From Propylenella binzhouense (GTDB lineage: Bacteria > Pseudomonadota > Alphaproteobacteria > Rhizobiales > Afifellaceae), in contig NZ_SPKJ01000044.1 of NCBI RefSeq assembly GCF_009866965.1, positions 1-32,834 of the forward strand: a stretch of 32,834 nucleotides of DNA, read 5' to 3'. The position numbers and the translations under genes are program-made. Positions 26,099 to 32,834 of the stretch are shown piece by piece. Numbering within the stretch: the first letter of the stretch is position 1; each line of letters begins with the position of its first letter. The notes under the pieces are model-generated. The model did not search any database, was not told the DNA's origin, and worked only from the letters and a program-made list of their open reading frames with translations.

Positions 26099-27499
26099 TC
26101 AGTTAGGTATACCCTGCTCCGGGTGCGCCGGGAATCGGCTGTTCACCTGAATGCCGCGCAGGAGGTCGAAAGCATAGTTGAGCTGCTTGTCGTCCTTCGG
26201 GTCGGGCGGAACGTAGGCGGAGGAGCCGCCGCCATGGCTCTTCTCCTCGTCGGTCGCCTCGCCGGCCTGATCCTGGATGGCCTTCTCCTCGTTCTTCTTC
26301 GCCTCGAGCGCCTTCCGCTCTTCGTCGTTGAGGAGGTGACCCCTCAGGTCGGCCTCGCTCGTCGTGTCGAGCTTGCCCTTGAGATCGTCCGGGATGTCCT
26401 GGTTGATCTCGATGTCCGGCTCGATCCCCTTGGCCTGGATCGAGCGCCCCGACGGCGTGTAATAGCGCGCGGTGGTGAGGCGGATCGCCCCGTTCCGGCC
26501 GAGCGGGATGATGGTCTGCACCGAGCCCTTCCCGAACGAACGCGTGCCGACGATCGTCGCCCGCCGATGGTCCTGCAGGGCGCCGGCAACGATCTCCGAG
26601 GCCGATGCGGAGCCGCCGTTCACCAGCACGATGACCGGCTTCTTGTCCGCGAGATCGCCCGGCCGCGCCGTGAAGCGCTGGGCGTCCTCGGGCTTGCGGC
26701 CGCGCGTGGAGACCACCTCCCCGTTGTCGAGGAAGGCGTCGCTCACGGAGATCGCCTGATCGAGCAGCCCGCCCGGATTGTTGCGGAGATCGACCACGAA
26801 GCCCTTCAGCTTGTCGGCCGGCACCGTCTTCTCGATGTCGGCGAGCGCCTGGTCGAGGCCGTCGGTGGTCTGCTCGTTGAACTGGCTGATCCGGATGTAG
26901 CCGACATCGTCCTCGACGCGGTACTTCACCGACTTGATGCGGATGATGTCGCGCCGGACCTTGATCTTGAGCGGGTCCTCGGCGCCTTCGCGGCGGATGG
27001 TGAGCTGGATCTCGGAATTGACCGGGCCACGCATCTTGTCGACAGCCTCCCGCAGCGTGAGGCCCTGGATCTCCTCGCCGTCGAGATGGGTGATGATGTC
27101 GCCCGCGAGGACGCCGGCCTTCTGCGCCGGGGTGTCGTCGATGGGCGTGACGACCTTGAGCAGGTCGTTCTCCATCGTGACCTCGATCCCGAGCCCGCCG
27201 AACTCGCCGCGGGTCTGCACCTGCATGTCGCGGAAGTTCTTCGGATTGAGATAGCTCGAATGGGGGTCGAGCGAGGTGAGCATGCCGTCGATGGCGCTCT
27301 CGATCAGCTTCGATTCGTCGGGCTCCTCGACGTAATTGCCGCGGATCCGCTCGAACACGTCGCCGAACAGGTTCAGCTGCCGGTACGTGTCCGTACCTGC
27401 CGCGGTGGCATTCCCGAAGCCCGCGACCTGGGATGCGCTTCCGACGGCGAGGGCGCCGATCACGACGCCTGCGGCCAAATGACCAAACTTGCCTATCAT
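26099..27499 (-). CDS. ctpA: S41 family carboxy-terminal processing protease
   Basis: This 466-residue periplasmic serine protease has a hydrophobic N-terminal signal or anchor (LAAGVVIGALAVGSASQVAG). A PDZ domain spans about 90-175 (GEFGGLGIEV, PAQKAGVLAGDIITHLDGEEI). The catalytic core has the Ser/Lys dyad: Ser299 in NGGSASASEIVAGAL and Lys324 in GTRSFGKGSVQT, 25 residues apart as in Prc. It processes envelope proteins, and relatives act with peptidoglycan hydrolases. I chose ATG at 27499, which overlaps the envC stop (ATGA) and follows GAGGTGAGAGG. A version from 27535 would add 12 Arg-rich residues. Confidence 0.95.
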   Translation of the reverse strand: MIGKFGHLAAGVVIGALAVGSASQVAGFGNATAAGTDTYRQLNLFGDVFERIRGNYVEEPDESKLIESAIDGMLTSLDPHSSYLNPKNFRDMQVQTRGEFGGLGIEVTMENDLLKVVTPIDDTPAQKAGVLAGDIITHLDGEEIQGLTLREAVDKMRGPVNSEIQLTIRREGAEDPLKIKVRRDIIRIKSVKYRVEDDVGYIRISQFNEQTTDGLDQALADIEKTVPADKLKGFVVDLRNNPGGLLDQAISVSDAFLDNGEVVSTRGRKPEDAQRFTARPGDLADKKPVIVLVNGGSASASEIVAGALQDHRRATIVGTRSFGKGSVQTIIPLGRNGAIRLTTARYYTPSGRSIQAKGIEPDIEINQDIPDDLKGKLDTTSEADLRGHLLNDEERKALEAKKNEEKAIQDQAGEATDEEKSHGGGSSAYVPPDPKDDKQLNYAFDLLRGIQVNSRFPAHPEQGIPN

Positions 27500-28869
27500 C
27501 CTCTCACCTCGTCGTCGCCGCCCCGGCCCCACCAAGGTGTGGGATCGATCGCAGCACCATCCTTCCGGAACTCCACATATAGGATGGGTTGGGCGGAATT
27601 CGGGTCGACATCGCCGATGCTCGCGAGCCTTCGCGCGCCCATCACGGCGACAGGTTCCCCAGAGAGGACGAACTGACCCAAAGCCGCATCGATCCGTTCC
27701 ATGCCGGCCAAGACGATATGATAGCCATCGCCGGTATTCAGTATCAAGACCTGGCCGTACGAACGGAACGGGCCGGCATAGACCACCCAGCCGTCGGCCG
27801 GCGACACCACGCTCGCGCCAGGGAAGGCGGCGATGGAGAGCCCCTGGGCGGCGCCGCCGAGACCGTCCGGCTGCCCGAAGCCGAGCATGTCCTGGCCGGC
27901 CACGGGCTTCGTGAGCAGCCCCTTCGCGTCGGCGAACCGCACCGCAGGCGCGATCCGGCTGGTGTCGGCGAAGCGCCGCTTCGCCTCGGTGCGGTTGGCG
28001 GGCTTGCTGATCTCGCCCGTCTTCGCCGCCTGCCTGCCGGCCTCGGCCGCGCTGCCGAGCTCCTTCTCGAGCGAACCGATGAGCTGGCTGAGACTCTCGG
28101 CCTGCTCGGCGAGCTCGGCCGATTTCTGCTGCTCGGCGCGGAGCGCGGCCTCGGTCTGCCGGCGCTGCTCGCGCTTCGTCTTGACGAGGATATCGATCCG
28201 GCTCTGCTCCTCGCCGAGCGCCGCGTAGCGCTGCTTGAGCCGCTCCCGCTCCTCTCCGATCCGCGCGCCGAGCTGCGTCAGCTCCTGGAGATCGGCGGCG
28301 AGCGCTTCCGCCTCGACCTTGATCTCCGGCAGCACGGCGCTCGCCAGGATCGAGCTCCGGATCGCCCCGACCGCATCCTTCGGCTGCGAGAGGAGCGCCG
28401 GCGGCGGGCTCCGCCCCATCCGCTGAAGCGCCATGAGCACGTCCACGAGCACCGCGCGCCGGTTGGCGAGCGACTGCCGCACGCCGTCCTCGTTGGCGTG
28501 CAGCCGGTCGAGGCGCATCTCGATCTCGCCGATCTCCGATTCCGTCCGGCGCATGCGCTCGGCCGTGGCGATGAGATCGCTGCTGAGCTTCGCCCGGTCG
28601 GTCTCAAGCCCCTCGATCTCGGCCCGGAGAGCCGCCTGCCGCTTCTCGGAGACGACCATCGACCGCCGGATCGAATCGAGCTCCGACTGGCGCAGGCGCC
28701 GGCGCTCCTCCGGGCTTACCGCCGCGACCTCGGTCGCCGCCGCCTCCCCGCCGGACGGCGGGCCCGGCGTTTCGGCATCGCGCGCGCAGGCGGCCGCGAC
28801 CGGCCATGCCGACAGGCAGGCGCCGAGCAGGCCGCCGAACGCTCGCAACAGGAATTCGCGATTCGCCAT
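27496..28869 (-). CDS. envC: EnvC-family murein hydrolase activator (degenerate LytM/M23 domain)
   Basis: This 457-residue exported protein has a signal peptide (core FGGLLGACLSAWPVAAACA). A long coiled coil follows at roughly residues 55-270 (repeated Glu/Arg/Leu heptads, for example RQSELDSIRRSMVVSEKRQA). The C-terminal LytM-like domain begins at about 345: VVSPADGWVVYAGPFRSYG, GDGYHIVLAGM, GQFVLSGEPVAVMG, ILYVEFRKDG. The zinc-binding HxH of active M23 peptidases is LYVE here, so it should be an activator of amidases, not a hydrolase, as known for EnvC. It is translationally coupled to ctpA and lies 31 bp downstream of rlmH. Confidence 0.93.
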   Translation of the reverse strand: MANREFLLRAFGGLLGACLSAWPVAAACARDAETPGPPSGGEAAATEVAAVSPEERRRLRQSELDSIRRSMVVSEKRQAALRAEIEGLETDRAKLSSDLIATAERMRRTESEIGEIEMRLDRLHANEDGVRQSLANRRAVLVDVLMALQRMGRSPPPALLSQPKDAVGAIRSSILASAVLPEIKVEAEALAADLQELTQLGARIGEERERLKQRYAALGEEQSRIDILVKTKREQRRQTEAALRAEQQKSAELAEQAESLSQLIGSLEKELGSAAEAGRQAAKTGEISKPANRTEAKRRFADTSRIAPAVRFADAKGLLTKPVAGQDMLGFGQPDGLGGAAQGLSIAAFPGASVVSPADGWVVYAGPFRSYGQVLILNTGDGYHIVLAGMERIDAALGQFVLSGEPVAVMGARRLASIGDVDPNSAQPILYVEFRKDGAAIDPTPWWGRGGDDEVRG

Positions 28870-28900
28870 TGTCCGAATCTGCCACGCGCCGAGCGCCGCT

Positions 28901-29383
28901 TCACGCGCGATGGTACGGATGCCCCGAGAGAATGGTCATGGCACGATAGAGTTGCTCGGCCAAGAGGATGCGCGCGAGCTGGTGGGGCCAGGTCATGCGC
29001 CCGAAGGCGATCGCGGCGCCGGCGCGGCCGCGCAGCGCATCGCCGTGGCCGTCCGCGCCCCCGATCGCGAAGCAGGCCCGGCGGCAGCCGGCTTCCGCCC
29101 GCTTCCGCAGGAGCGCCGCGAAGGCCGCGCTGGTGAGCTCGTCTCCGCCCTCGTCGAGAAGGACGAGAAAATCGTCCGCCGCGACCTGGGCGAGCAGCGC
29201 CTCCGCTTCCTGCGCCTTGCGCTCCTCGGGCCGCGGGGCGCGTCCCTCGCTCAGCTCCGCGACCTGGAAGCCTCGGAACCCCAGCCCGCGCCCGACCGCC
29301 TGCGCCCGCTCGAGATAGCGGCGGCAGAGCTCCGATTCCGGGCCCGCCTTCAGCCGACCGACGGCCAGGAGGGCAATTTCCAT
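28901..29383 (-). CDS. rlmH: 23S rRNA (pseudouridine-1915-N3)-methyltransferase
   Basis: This SPOUT-class methyltransferase modifies pseudouridine 1915 in helix 69 of 23S rRNA. It has 160 residues, normal for RlmH. It shows the family opening MEIALLAVGRLKAGPE, the SAM-site loop CFAIGGADGHG, FGRMTWPHQLARILLAEQLYRA and the C-terminal signature SGHPYHRA. It starts 6 bp after rsfS, and this rsfS-rlmH pairing is widely conserved. The ATG is the only sensible start. Confidence 0.96.
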   Translation of the reverse strand: MEIALLAVGRLKAGPESELCRRYLERAQAVGRGLGFRGFQVAELSEGRAPRPEERKAQEAEALLAQVAADDFLVLLDEGGDELTSAAFAALLRKRAEAGCRRACFAIGGADGHGDALRGRAGAAIAFGRMTWPHQLARILLAEQLYRAMTILSGHPYHRA

Positions 29384-29389
29384 TCGCCC

Positions 29390-29776
29390 TCAGGCAGTCG
29401 CGCGGCGATCCGAATAGGGCTCGGCCGCCCACATCTTCTCGATGTTGTAGAATTCGCGCACTTCGGGCCGGAATACGTGCACGATCACGTCGCCGACGTC
29501 GATCAGGACCCAGTCGCAATGCGGGAGTCCCTCGACCCGGACCGGGCCGAAGCCCGCGCCCTTGAGGTCCTTCACCAGGTGATCCGCGATCGCCGCGACA
29601 TGCCGGTGCGACCGACCGGAGGTCACGACCATGTGATCGCCCAGCGAAGACTTCTCAGCGATGTCGATCTGGACGGTGTCTTCGGCCTTCGCATCCTCGA
29701 GGCTGGAGAGGATCGTGGCCAAAGGGCTGGCCGGGGCATTGTCCGCACCCGGTATTGCCCCAGAAGGCGCGTGCAC
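29390..29776 (-). CDS. rsfS: Ribosome silencing factor RsfS (RsfS/YbeB/iojap)
   Basis: This small protein binds uL14 on the 50S subunit and blocks subunit joining in slow growth. The core is complete: LSSLEDAKAEDTVQIDIAEKS, DHMVVTSGRSHRHVAAIAD, PHCDWVLIDVGDVIVHVF and REFYNIEKMW. I prefer GTG at 29776 (128 residues), which has AGAAGG 7 nt upstream. TTG at 29866 would give 158 residues with an unconserved N-terminus, and no in-frame ATG exists before the core. It lies between nadD and rlmH. Confidence 0.93.
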   Translation of the reverse strand: MHAPSGAIPGADNAPASPLATILSSLEDAKAEDTVQIDIAEKSSLGDHMVVTSGRSHRHVAAIADHLVKDLKGAGFGPVRVEGLPHCDWVLIDVGDVIVHVFRPEVREFYNIEKMWAAEPYSDRRATA

Positions 29777-29890
29777 AACGCCGCCTTCTTCATATCGGGC
29801 ACTAGTCAGGGTCTGGTCCTCTTTCGTCGTAACCCTTGATGATGTGGCACTGCGCCACGCCCCCAAGATAGGTCTTCAGACGTGAACATT

Positions 29891-30535
29891 TCAAGACGCG
29901 ACGATGCGCGGCGGACTTGTCGAAGACCGCACCGCGGTGGACGAAAGCCGGGTGCGCGGACCGGTCAGATAGACCCAGGCGGGCGGCGCGAGGTCTGCAA
30001 GGACATGGCTCTCCGCCTCGGGAATGCGCCAGCGCGCGAGCCTGTGCGCGGCCCGGGCGGCGAGCGGCGCGGCGAGGCTGCCCGGCCGGTTGACCACCGC
30101 CAGGGGAACCGTCCCGGCGATCGCCTCGAACCGTTCCCAGCGGTCGAACTGGCAGAGATTGTCGCTGCCCATGATCCAGACGAATCGCACGAGCGGCAGC
30201 CGCTCGGCGAGCCAGGCGACGAGATCGGCGGTGAAGCGCGTTCCGATCTCCGCCTCAAGCCCGGTCACGGCAATGCGCGGATGCCTCGCCACCGCCGCCG
30301 CCTGCGCCATGCGCTCGCGCTGCGGCGGCAGCCCGCCCGTCATCTTCAGCGGATTGCCCGGGGTGACGAGCCACCAGACCTGGTCGAGCGAGAGGCGCCT
30401 CAGCGCGAGCAGGCTGACATGCCGGTGGCCCGCATGCGCCGGGTTGAAGCTGCCGCCATAGAGCCCGACCCTCAGCCCCGCCGGATGCGGCGGCAGCCCG
30501 CGGAAGACCCGGCTGCGGAGGACAGGCTCCGTCAA
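29891..30535 (-). CDS. nadD: Nicotinate-nucleotide adenylyltransferase
   Basis: This enzyme joins nicotinate mononucleotide and ATP to deamido-NAD. Residues 24-38 carry the nucleotidyltransferase signature [15 protein letters not shown]. The [15 protein letters not shown] substrate segment, [10 protein letters not shown] and the late STAVRS motif are NadD features. The length is 214 residues. No in-frame ATG or GTG lies before the conserved start, so TTG at 30535, overlapping the proA stop (TTGA), is the best choice and implies coupling. It is part of the proB-proA-nadD-rsfS-rlmH series. Confidence 0.93.
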   Translation of the reverse strand: MTEPVLRSRVFRGLPPHPAGLRVGLYGGSFNPAHAGHRHVSLLALRRLSLDQVWWLVTPGNPLKMTGGLPPQRERMAQAAAVARHPRIAVTGLEAEIGTRFTADLVAWLAERLPLVRFVWIMGSDNLCQFDRWERFEAIAGTVPLAVVNRPGSLAAPLAARAAHRLARWRIPEAESHVLADLAPPAWVYLTGPRTRLSSTAVRSSTSPPRIVAS

Positions 30536-31842
30536 GGACGGGTCTGGCCGGTCCCGCGCACGCGGTACTTGAAGCTCGTGAGCTGCTCGACTCCGACCGG
30601 GCCGCGCGCATGCATCTTGCCGGTCGCGATGCCGATCTCCGCACCCATGCCGAACTCGCCGCCATCCGCGAACTGGGTCGAGGCGTTGTGCATGACGATG
30701 GCGGAATCGACCTCGTTCAGGAAGCGCTCGGCAGCCGCCGCATCGTCCGTGACGATCGCGTCGGTGTGGTGCGAGCCGTAGCGGGCGACGTGGGCGATCG
30801 CGGCGTCGAGCCCGTCGACCACCCGCACGGCGATGATCGCGTCGAGATATTCGGCGTACCAATCCGCCTCGGCGGCCGCCTTTGCCGCGGGAACCGCCGC
30901 GCGGACGTGCTCGTCGCCACGCACCTCGCAGCCGGCCTCGATCAGCGCCTCCACGAGCGGCTTCAGATGCGTGCCGGCGATCGCCGCGTCGACGAGCAGC
31001 GTCTCCGCCGCGCCGCAGATGCCGGTGCGGCGCATCTTGGCATTGACCACGATGCGCTTCGCCATCTCCAGATCGACCGGCCCGCGGACATAGACGTGGC
31101 AGACGCCTTCGAGATGCGCGAAGACCGGGACGCGCGCCTCCTCCTGGACGCGCGCGACGAGGCTCTTGCCGCCGCGCGGCACGATCACATCGAGATTGCC
31201 GTCGAGGCCGCGCAGCATGGCGCCGACCGCCGCGCGGTCGGTGGTGGGGACGAGCTGGACGGCGTCTTCCGGCAGTCCGGCCGCCTGCAGCCCCTCCGCG
31301 AGGCAGGCATGGATCGCGGCGGAGCTGCGATGGGTATCCGAGCCGCCGCGCAGGATCACGGCATTGCCGGCCTTCAGGCAGAGCCCGCCGGCATCGGCGG
31401 TCACGTTCGGCCGGCTCTCGAAGATCACGCCGATCACGCCGATCGGGGTGCGCACGCGCTCGATGCGGAGCCCGTTCGGACGGTCCCATTCCGCCATGAC
31501 GGCACCGACCGGATCGGGAAGCGAGGCGATCGCCTCGAGCGAGGCGGCGATCGCCTCGATCCGCGCGGGATCGAGCGTGCCGCGGTCGATCATCGCCGCG
31601 CTGGTGCCGGCCGAGCGCATCGCCGCCACGTCCTCTTCATTCGCGGCAAGGAGCTCCGCCTGCCGCCGGCGAAGCGCCGCGGCGGCCTCGGTGAGCGCGC
31701 AATTCTTCGCCGCGGAGCCCGCATTGGCAAGCGCGGAAGCGACGAGGCGCGCCTTCTCGCCGATCCGGCGCATGACGGTCTCGACCGGCTCGCGCTCGGC
31801 CCCGACGACCGCATAATCCTTGCGCTTGGCTTGCATCTTCAT
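30532..31842 (-). CDS. proA: Gamma-glutamyl phosphate reductase
   Basis: This is the second step of proline synthesis: NADPH-dependent reduction of glutamyl-5-phosphate to the semialdehyde. It has 436 residues. Catalytic Cys276 is in [46 protein letters not shown] and [20 protein letters not shown] are typical blocks, and [21 protein letters not shown] is near the end. ATG at 31842 has a GGAACGGG sequence before it, with another ATG two codons later. It follows proB after 86 bp, and its stop overlaps the nadD start. Confidence 0.97.
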   Translation of the reverse strand: MKMQAKRKDYAVVGAEREPVETVMRRIGEKARLVASALANAGSAAKNCALTEAAAALRRRQAELLAANEEDVAAMRSAGTSAAMIDRGTLDPARIEAIAASLEAIASLPDPVGAVMAEWDRPNGLRIERVRTPIGVIGVIFESRPNVTADAGGLCLKAGNAVILRGGSDTHRSSAAIHACLAEGLQAAGLPEDAVQLVPTTDRAAVGAMLRGLDGNLDVIVPRGGKSLVARVQEEARVPVFAHLEGVCHVYVRGPVDLEMAKRIVVNAKMRRTGICGAAETLLVDAAIAGTHLKPLVEALIEAGCEVRGDEHVRAAVPAAKAAAEADWYAEYLDAIIAVRVVDGLDAAIAHVARYGSHHTDAIVTDDAAAAERFLNEVDSAIVMHNASTQFADGGEFGMGAEIGIATGKMHARGPVGVEQLTSFKYRVRGTGQTRP

Positions 31843-31928
31843 CCCGTTCCGTCGACGCGATCGATGGTCGCGCTCCTATAGCGCAGCCAAGCCGGCCTGT
31901 CTCGCCGGCAGGCGCACGCCCTTCGCGC

Positions 31929-32834
31929 CTAGCCTTCGCGGAGCACCATGTCGTCGCGATGGACCATCACGGACCGGCCGGGATAGCCGAGGATGCCCTC
32001 GATCTCGTGGCTGCGGCGGCCGGCGATCTTCTGCGCCTCGGCGAAATCGAAGGCGACGAGGCCGCGGCCGAGTTCCGCGCCGTCGCCGTTGACGATGATG
32101 ACGGCGTCGCCGCGGCCGAAGCTGCCCGTCACGTTCACCACGCCGGCGGGGAGCAGGCTCTTGCCGGAGCGGAGCGCCGCCGCGGCGCCGCGATCGACCA
32201 CGACGGTGCCGCGCGGCTCGATATGGCCGGCGATCCAGGCCTTCCGCGCGGAGGCGGGCGTCGCAAGCGGATCGAACCACGTGGCGCGCGCGCCGCCGTC
32301 GATCGCCGCGAGCGGATTGGCGACGCGGCCGCTCGCGATCACCATCGCCGCGCCCGCGGCGGTGGCGATCTTGCCGGCCTCGATCTTGGTCTTCATGCCG
32401 CCGCGCGAGAGCTCGGACCCCGCCGCCCCGGCCATCGCCTCGATCTCGGCCGTGATCGCCGGCACGTGCGGGATGAAGCGGGCGCCGGGATCCTGCTGGG
32501 GCGGGGCGCTGTAGAGCCCGTCTATGTCGGAGAGGAGGACGAGGCAGTCGGCGCCGACCATGGCGGCGACGCGCGCGGCAAGACGGTCGTTGTCGCCGTA
32601 GCGGATCTCGTTGGTGGCGACGGTGTCGTTCTCGTTGATGATCGGCACGGCGCGGAGCTTGAGGAGCGTCCCGATCGTGGCGCGGGCGTTGAGATAGCGG
32701 CGGCGCTCTTCGGTGTCGCCGAGCGTGAGGAGGATCTGCGCGGCCGCGAGCCCGCGCTCCGCGAGGGCGCCCGCCCAGGCGCCGGCGAGCGCCACCTGGC
32801 CGACCGCCGCCGCCGCCTGCGCCTCGTCGAGCTT
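31929..32834 (-). CDS. proB: Glutamate 5-kinase, 5' part cut by the window edge
   Basis: This is the first step of proline synthesis, ATP-dependent phosphorylation of glutamate. The visible 301 residues run from [16 protein letters not shown] at the window edge to the natural stop. They hold the kinase-domain blocks [53 protein letters not shown] and VIASGR. A C-terminal PUA domain follows ([24 protein letters not shown] ... [17 protein letters not shown]). The first 70 or so residues lie outside the window, so an internal GTG at 32795 is not the start. Relatives often have obgE upstream, which cannot be seen here. Confidence 0.96.
   Translation of the reverse strand, partial: KLDEAQAAAAVGQVALAGAWAGALAERGLAAAQILLTLGDTEERRRYLNARATIGTLLKLRAVPIINENDTVATNEIRYGDNDRLAARVAAMVGADCLVLLSDIDGLYSAPPQQDPGARFIPHVPAITAEIEAMAGAAGSELSRGGMKTKIEAGKIATAAGAAMVIASGRVANPLAAIDGGARATWFDPLATPASARKAWIAGHIEPRGTVVVDRGAAAALRSGKSLLPAGVVNVTGSFGRGDAVIIVNGDGAELGRGLVAFDFAEAQKIAGRRSHEIEGILGYPGRSVMVHRDDMVLREG

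Noticed and set aside
31520-31562. Repeated GCGATCGCCTCGA segments
   Set aside because: They lie inside proA and encode the natural repeated IEAIA/LEAIA helix residues, so no separate element is needed.

Overview
The window is about 32.8 kb of very GC-rich chromosome from an alphaproteobacterium, most likely in or near the Hyphomicrobiales (Rhizobiales). Three things point there: the block rpsA-cmk-aroA-(YDLN acidic zinc-ribbon protein)-tRNA-Ala, the block proB-proA-nadD-rsfS-rlmH-envC-ctpA-yibQ-rppH, and a class II (Agrobacterium CP4-like) EPSP synthase. Genes are tightly packed, with no intergenic gap over about 220 bp. I saw no insertion sequence, phage, CRISPR array or rRNA. The genus cannot be fixed from sequence alone.

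Layout. (1) 91-4058, minus: aroA-cmk-rpsA (aromatic amino acids, CMP kinase, ribosomal protein S1), closed by a clear terminator at 91-129. (2) 4161-4833, plus: an acidic zinc-ribbon protein of unknown function, then tRNA-Ala(GGC). (3) 4932-9644, plus: a complete potFGHI polyamine ABC importer operon with a hexapeptide-repeat O-acetyltransferase gene between the two permease genes. (4) 9686-11593, minus: a DMT-family exporter and a YihY/BrkB membrane protein. (5) 11679-14434: polyhydroxybutyrate genes, phaB and phaA on minus and divergent phaR on plus. A strong hairpin terminator lies between phaA and phaB. (6) 14431-18961: an EAL/GGDEF-like protein with eroded catalytic motifs and a DacA-type D,D-carboxypeptidase on minus, then a divergent M20 amidohydrolase on plus. 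(7) 18989-21976, minus: UDP-xylose synthase, UDP-glucose dehydrogenase and a macro-domain protein. (8) 22016-24380, plus: a nuclease-fold exported protein and an M48/LysM lipoprotein protease. (9) 24384-32834, minus: the proB (cut by the window edge)-proA-nadD-rsfS-rlmH-envC-ctpA-yibQ-rppH cluster, which joins proline and NAD synthesis, ribosome control, cell-separation peptidoglycan control and RNA turnover.

Most of the window is ordinary core genome. I found no convincing wholly new system. The points that deserve a second look are the acetyltransferase inside the polyamine importer operon, a proline in the PotG ABC signature, Gly at position 100 of the CP4-like AroA, the degenerate EAL protein, the phaA/phaB terminator, a hairpin beside the rpsA ribosome binding site, and the uncharacterised acidic zinc-ribbon protein. 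Many starts are GTG or TTG, so several N-termini here were chosen by ribosome binding sites and gene overlap rather than by the longest reading frame.
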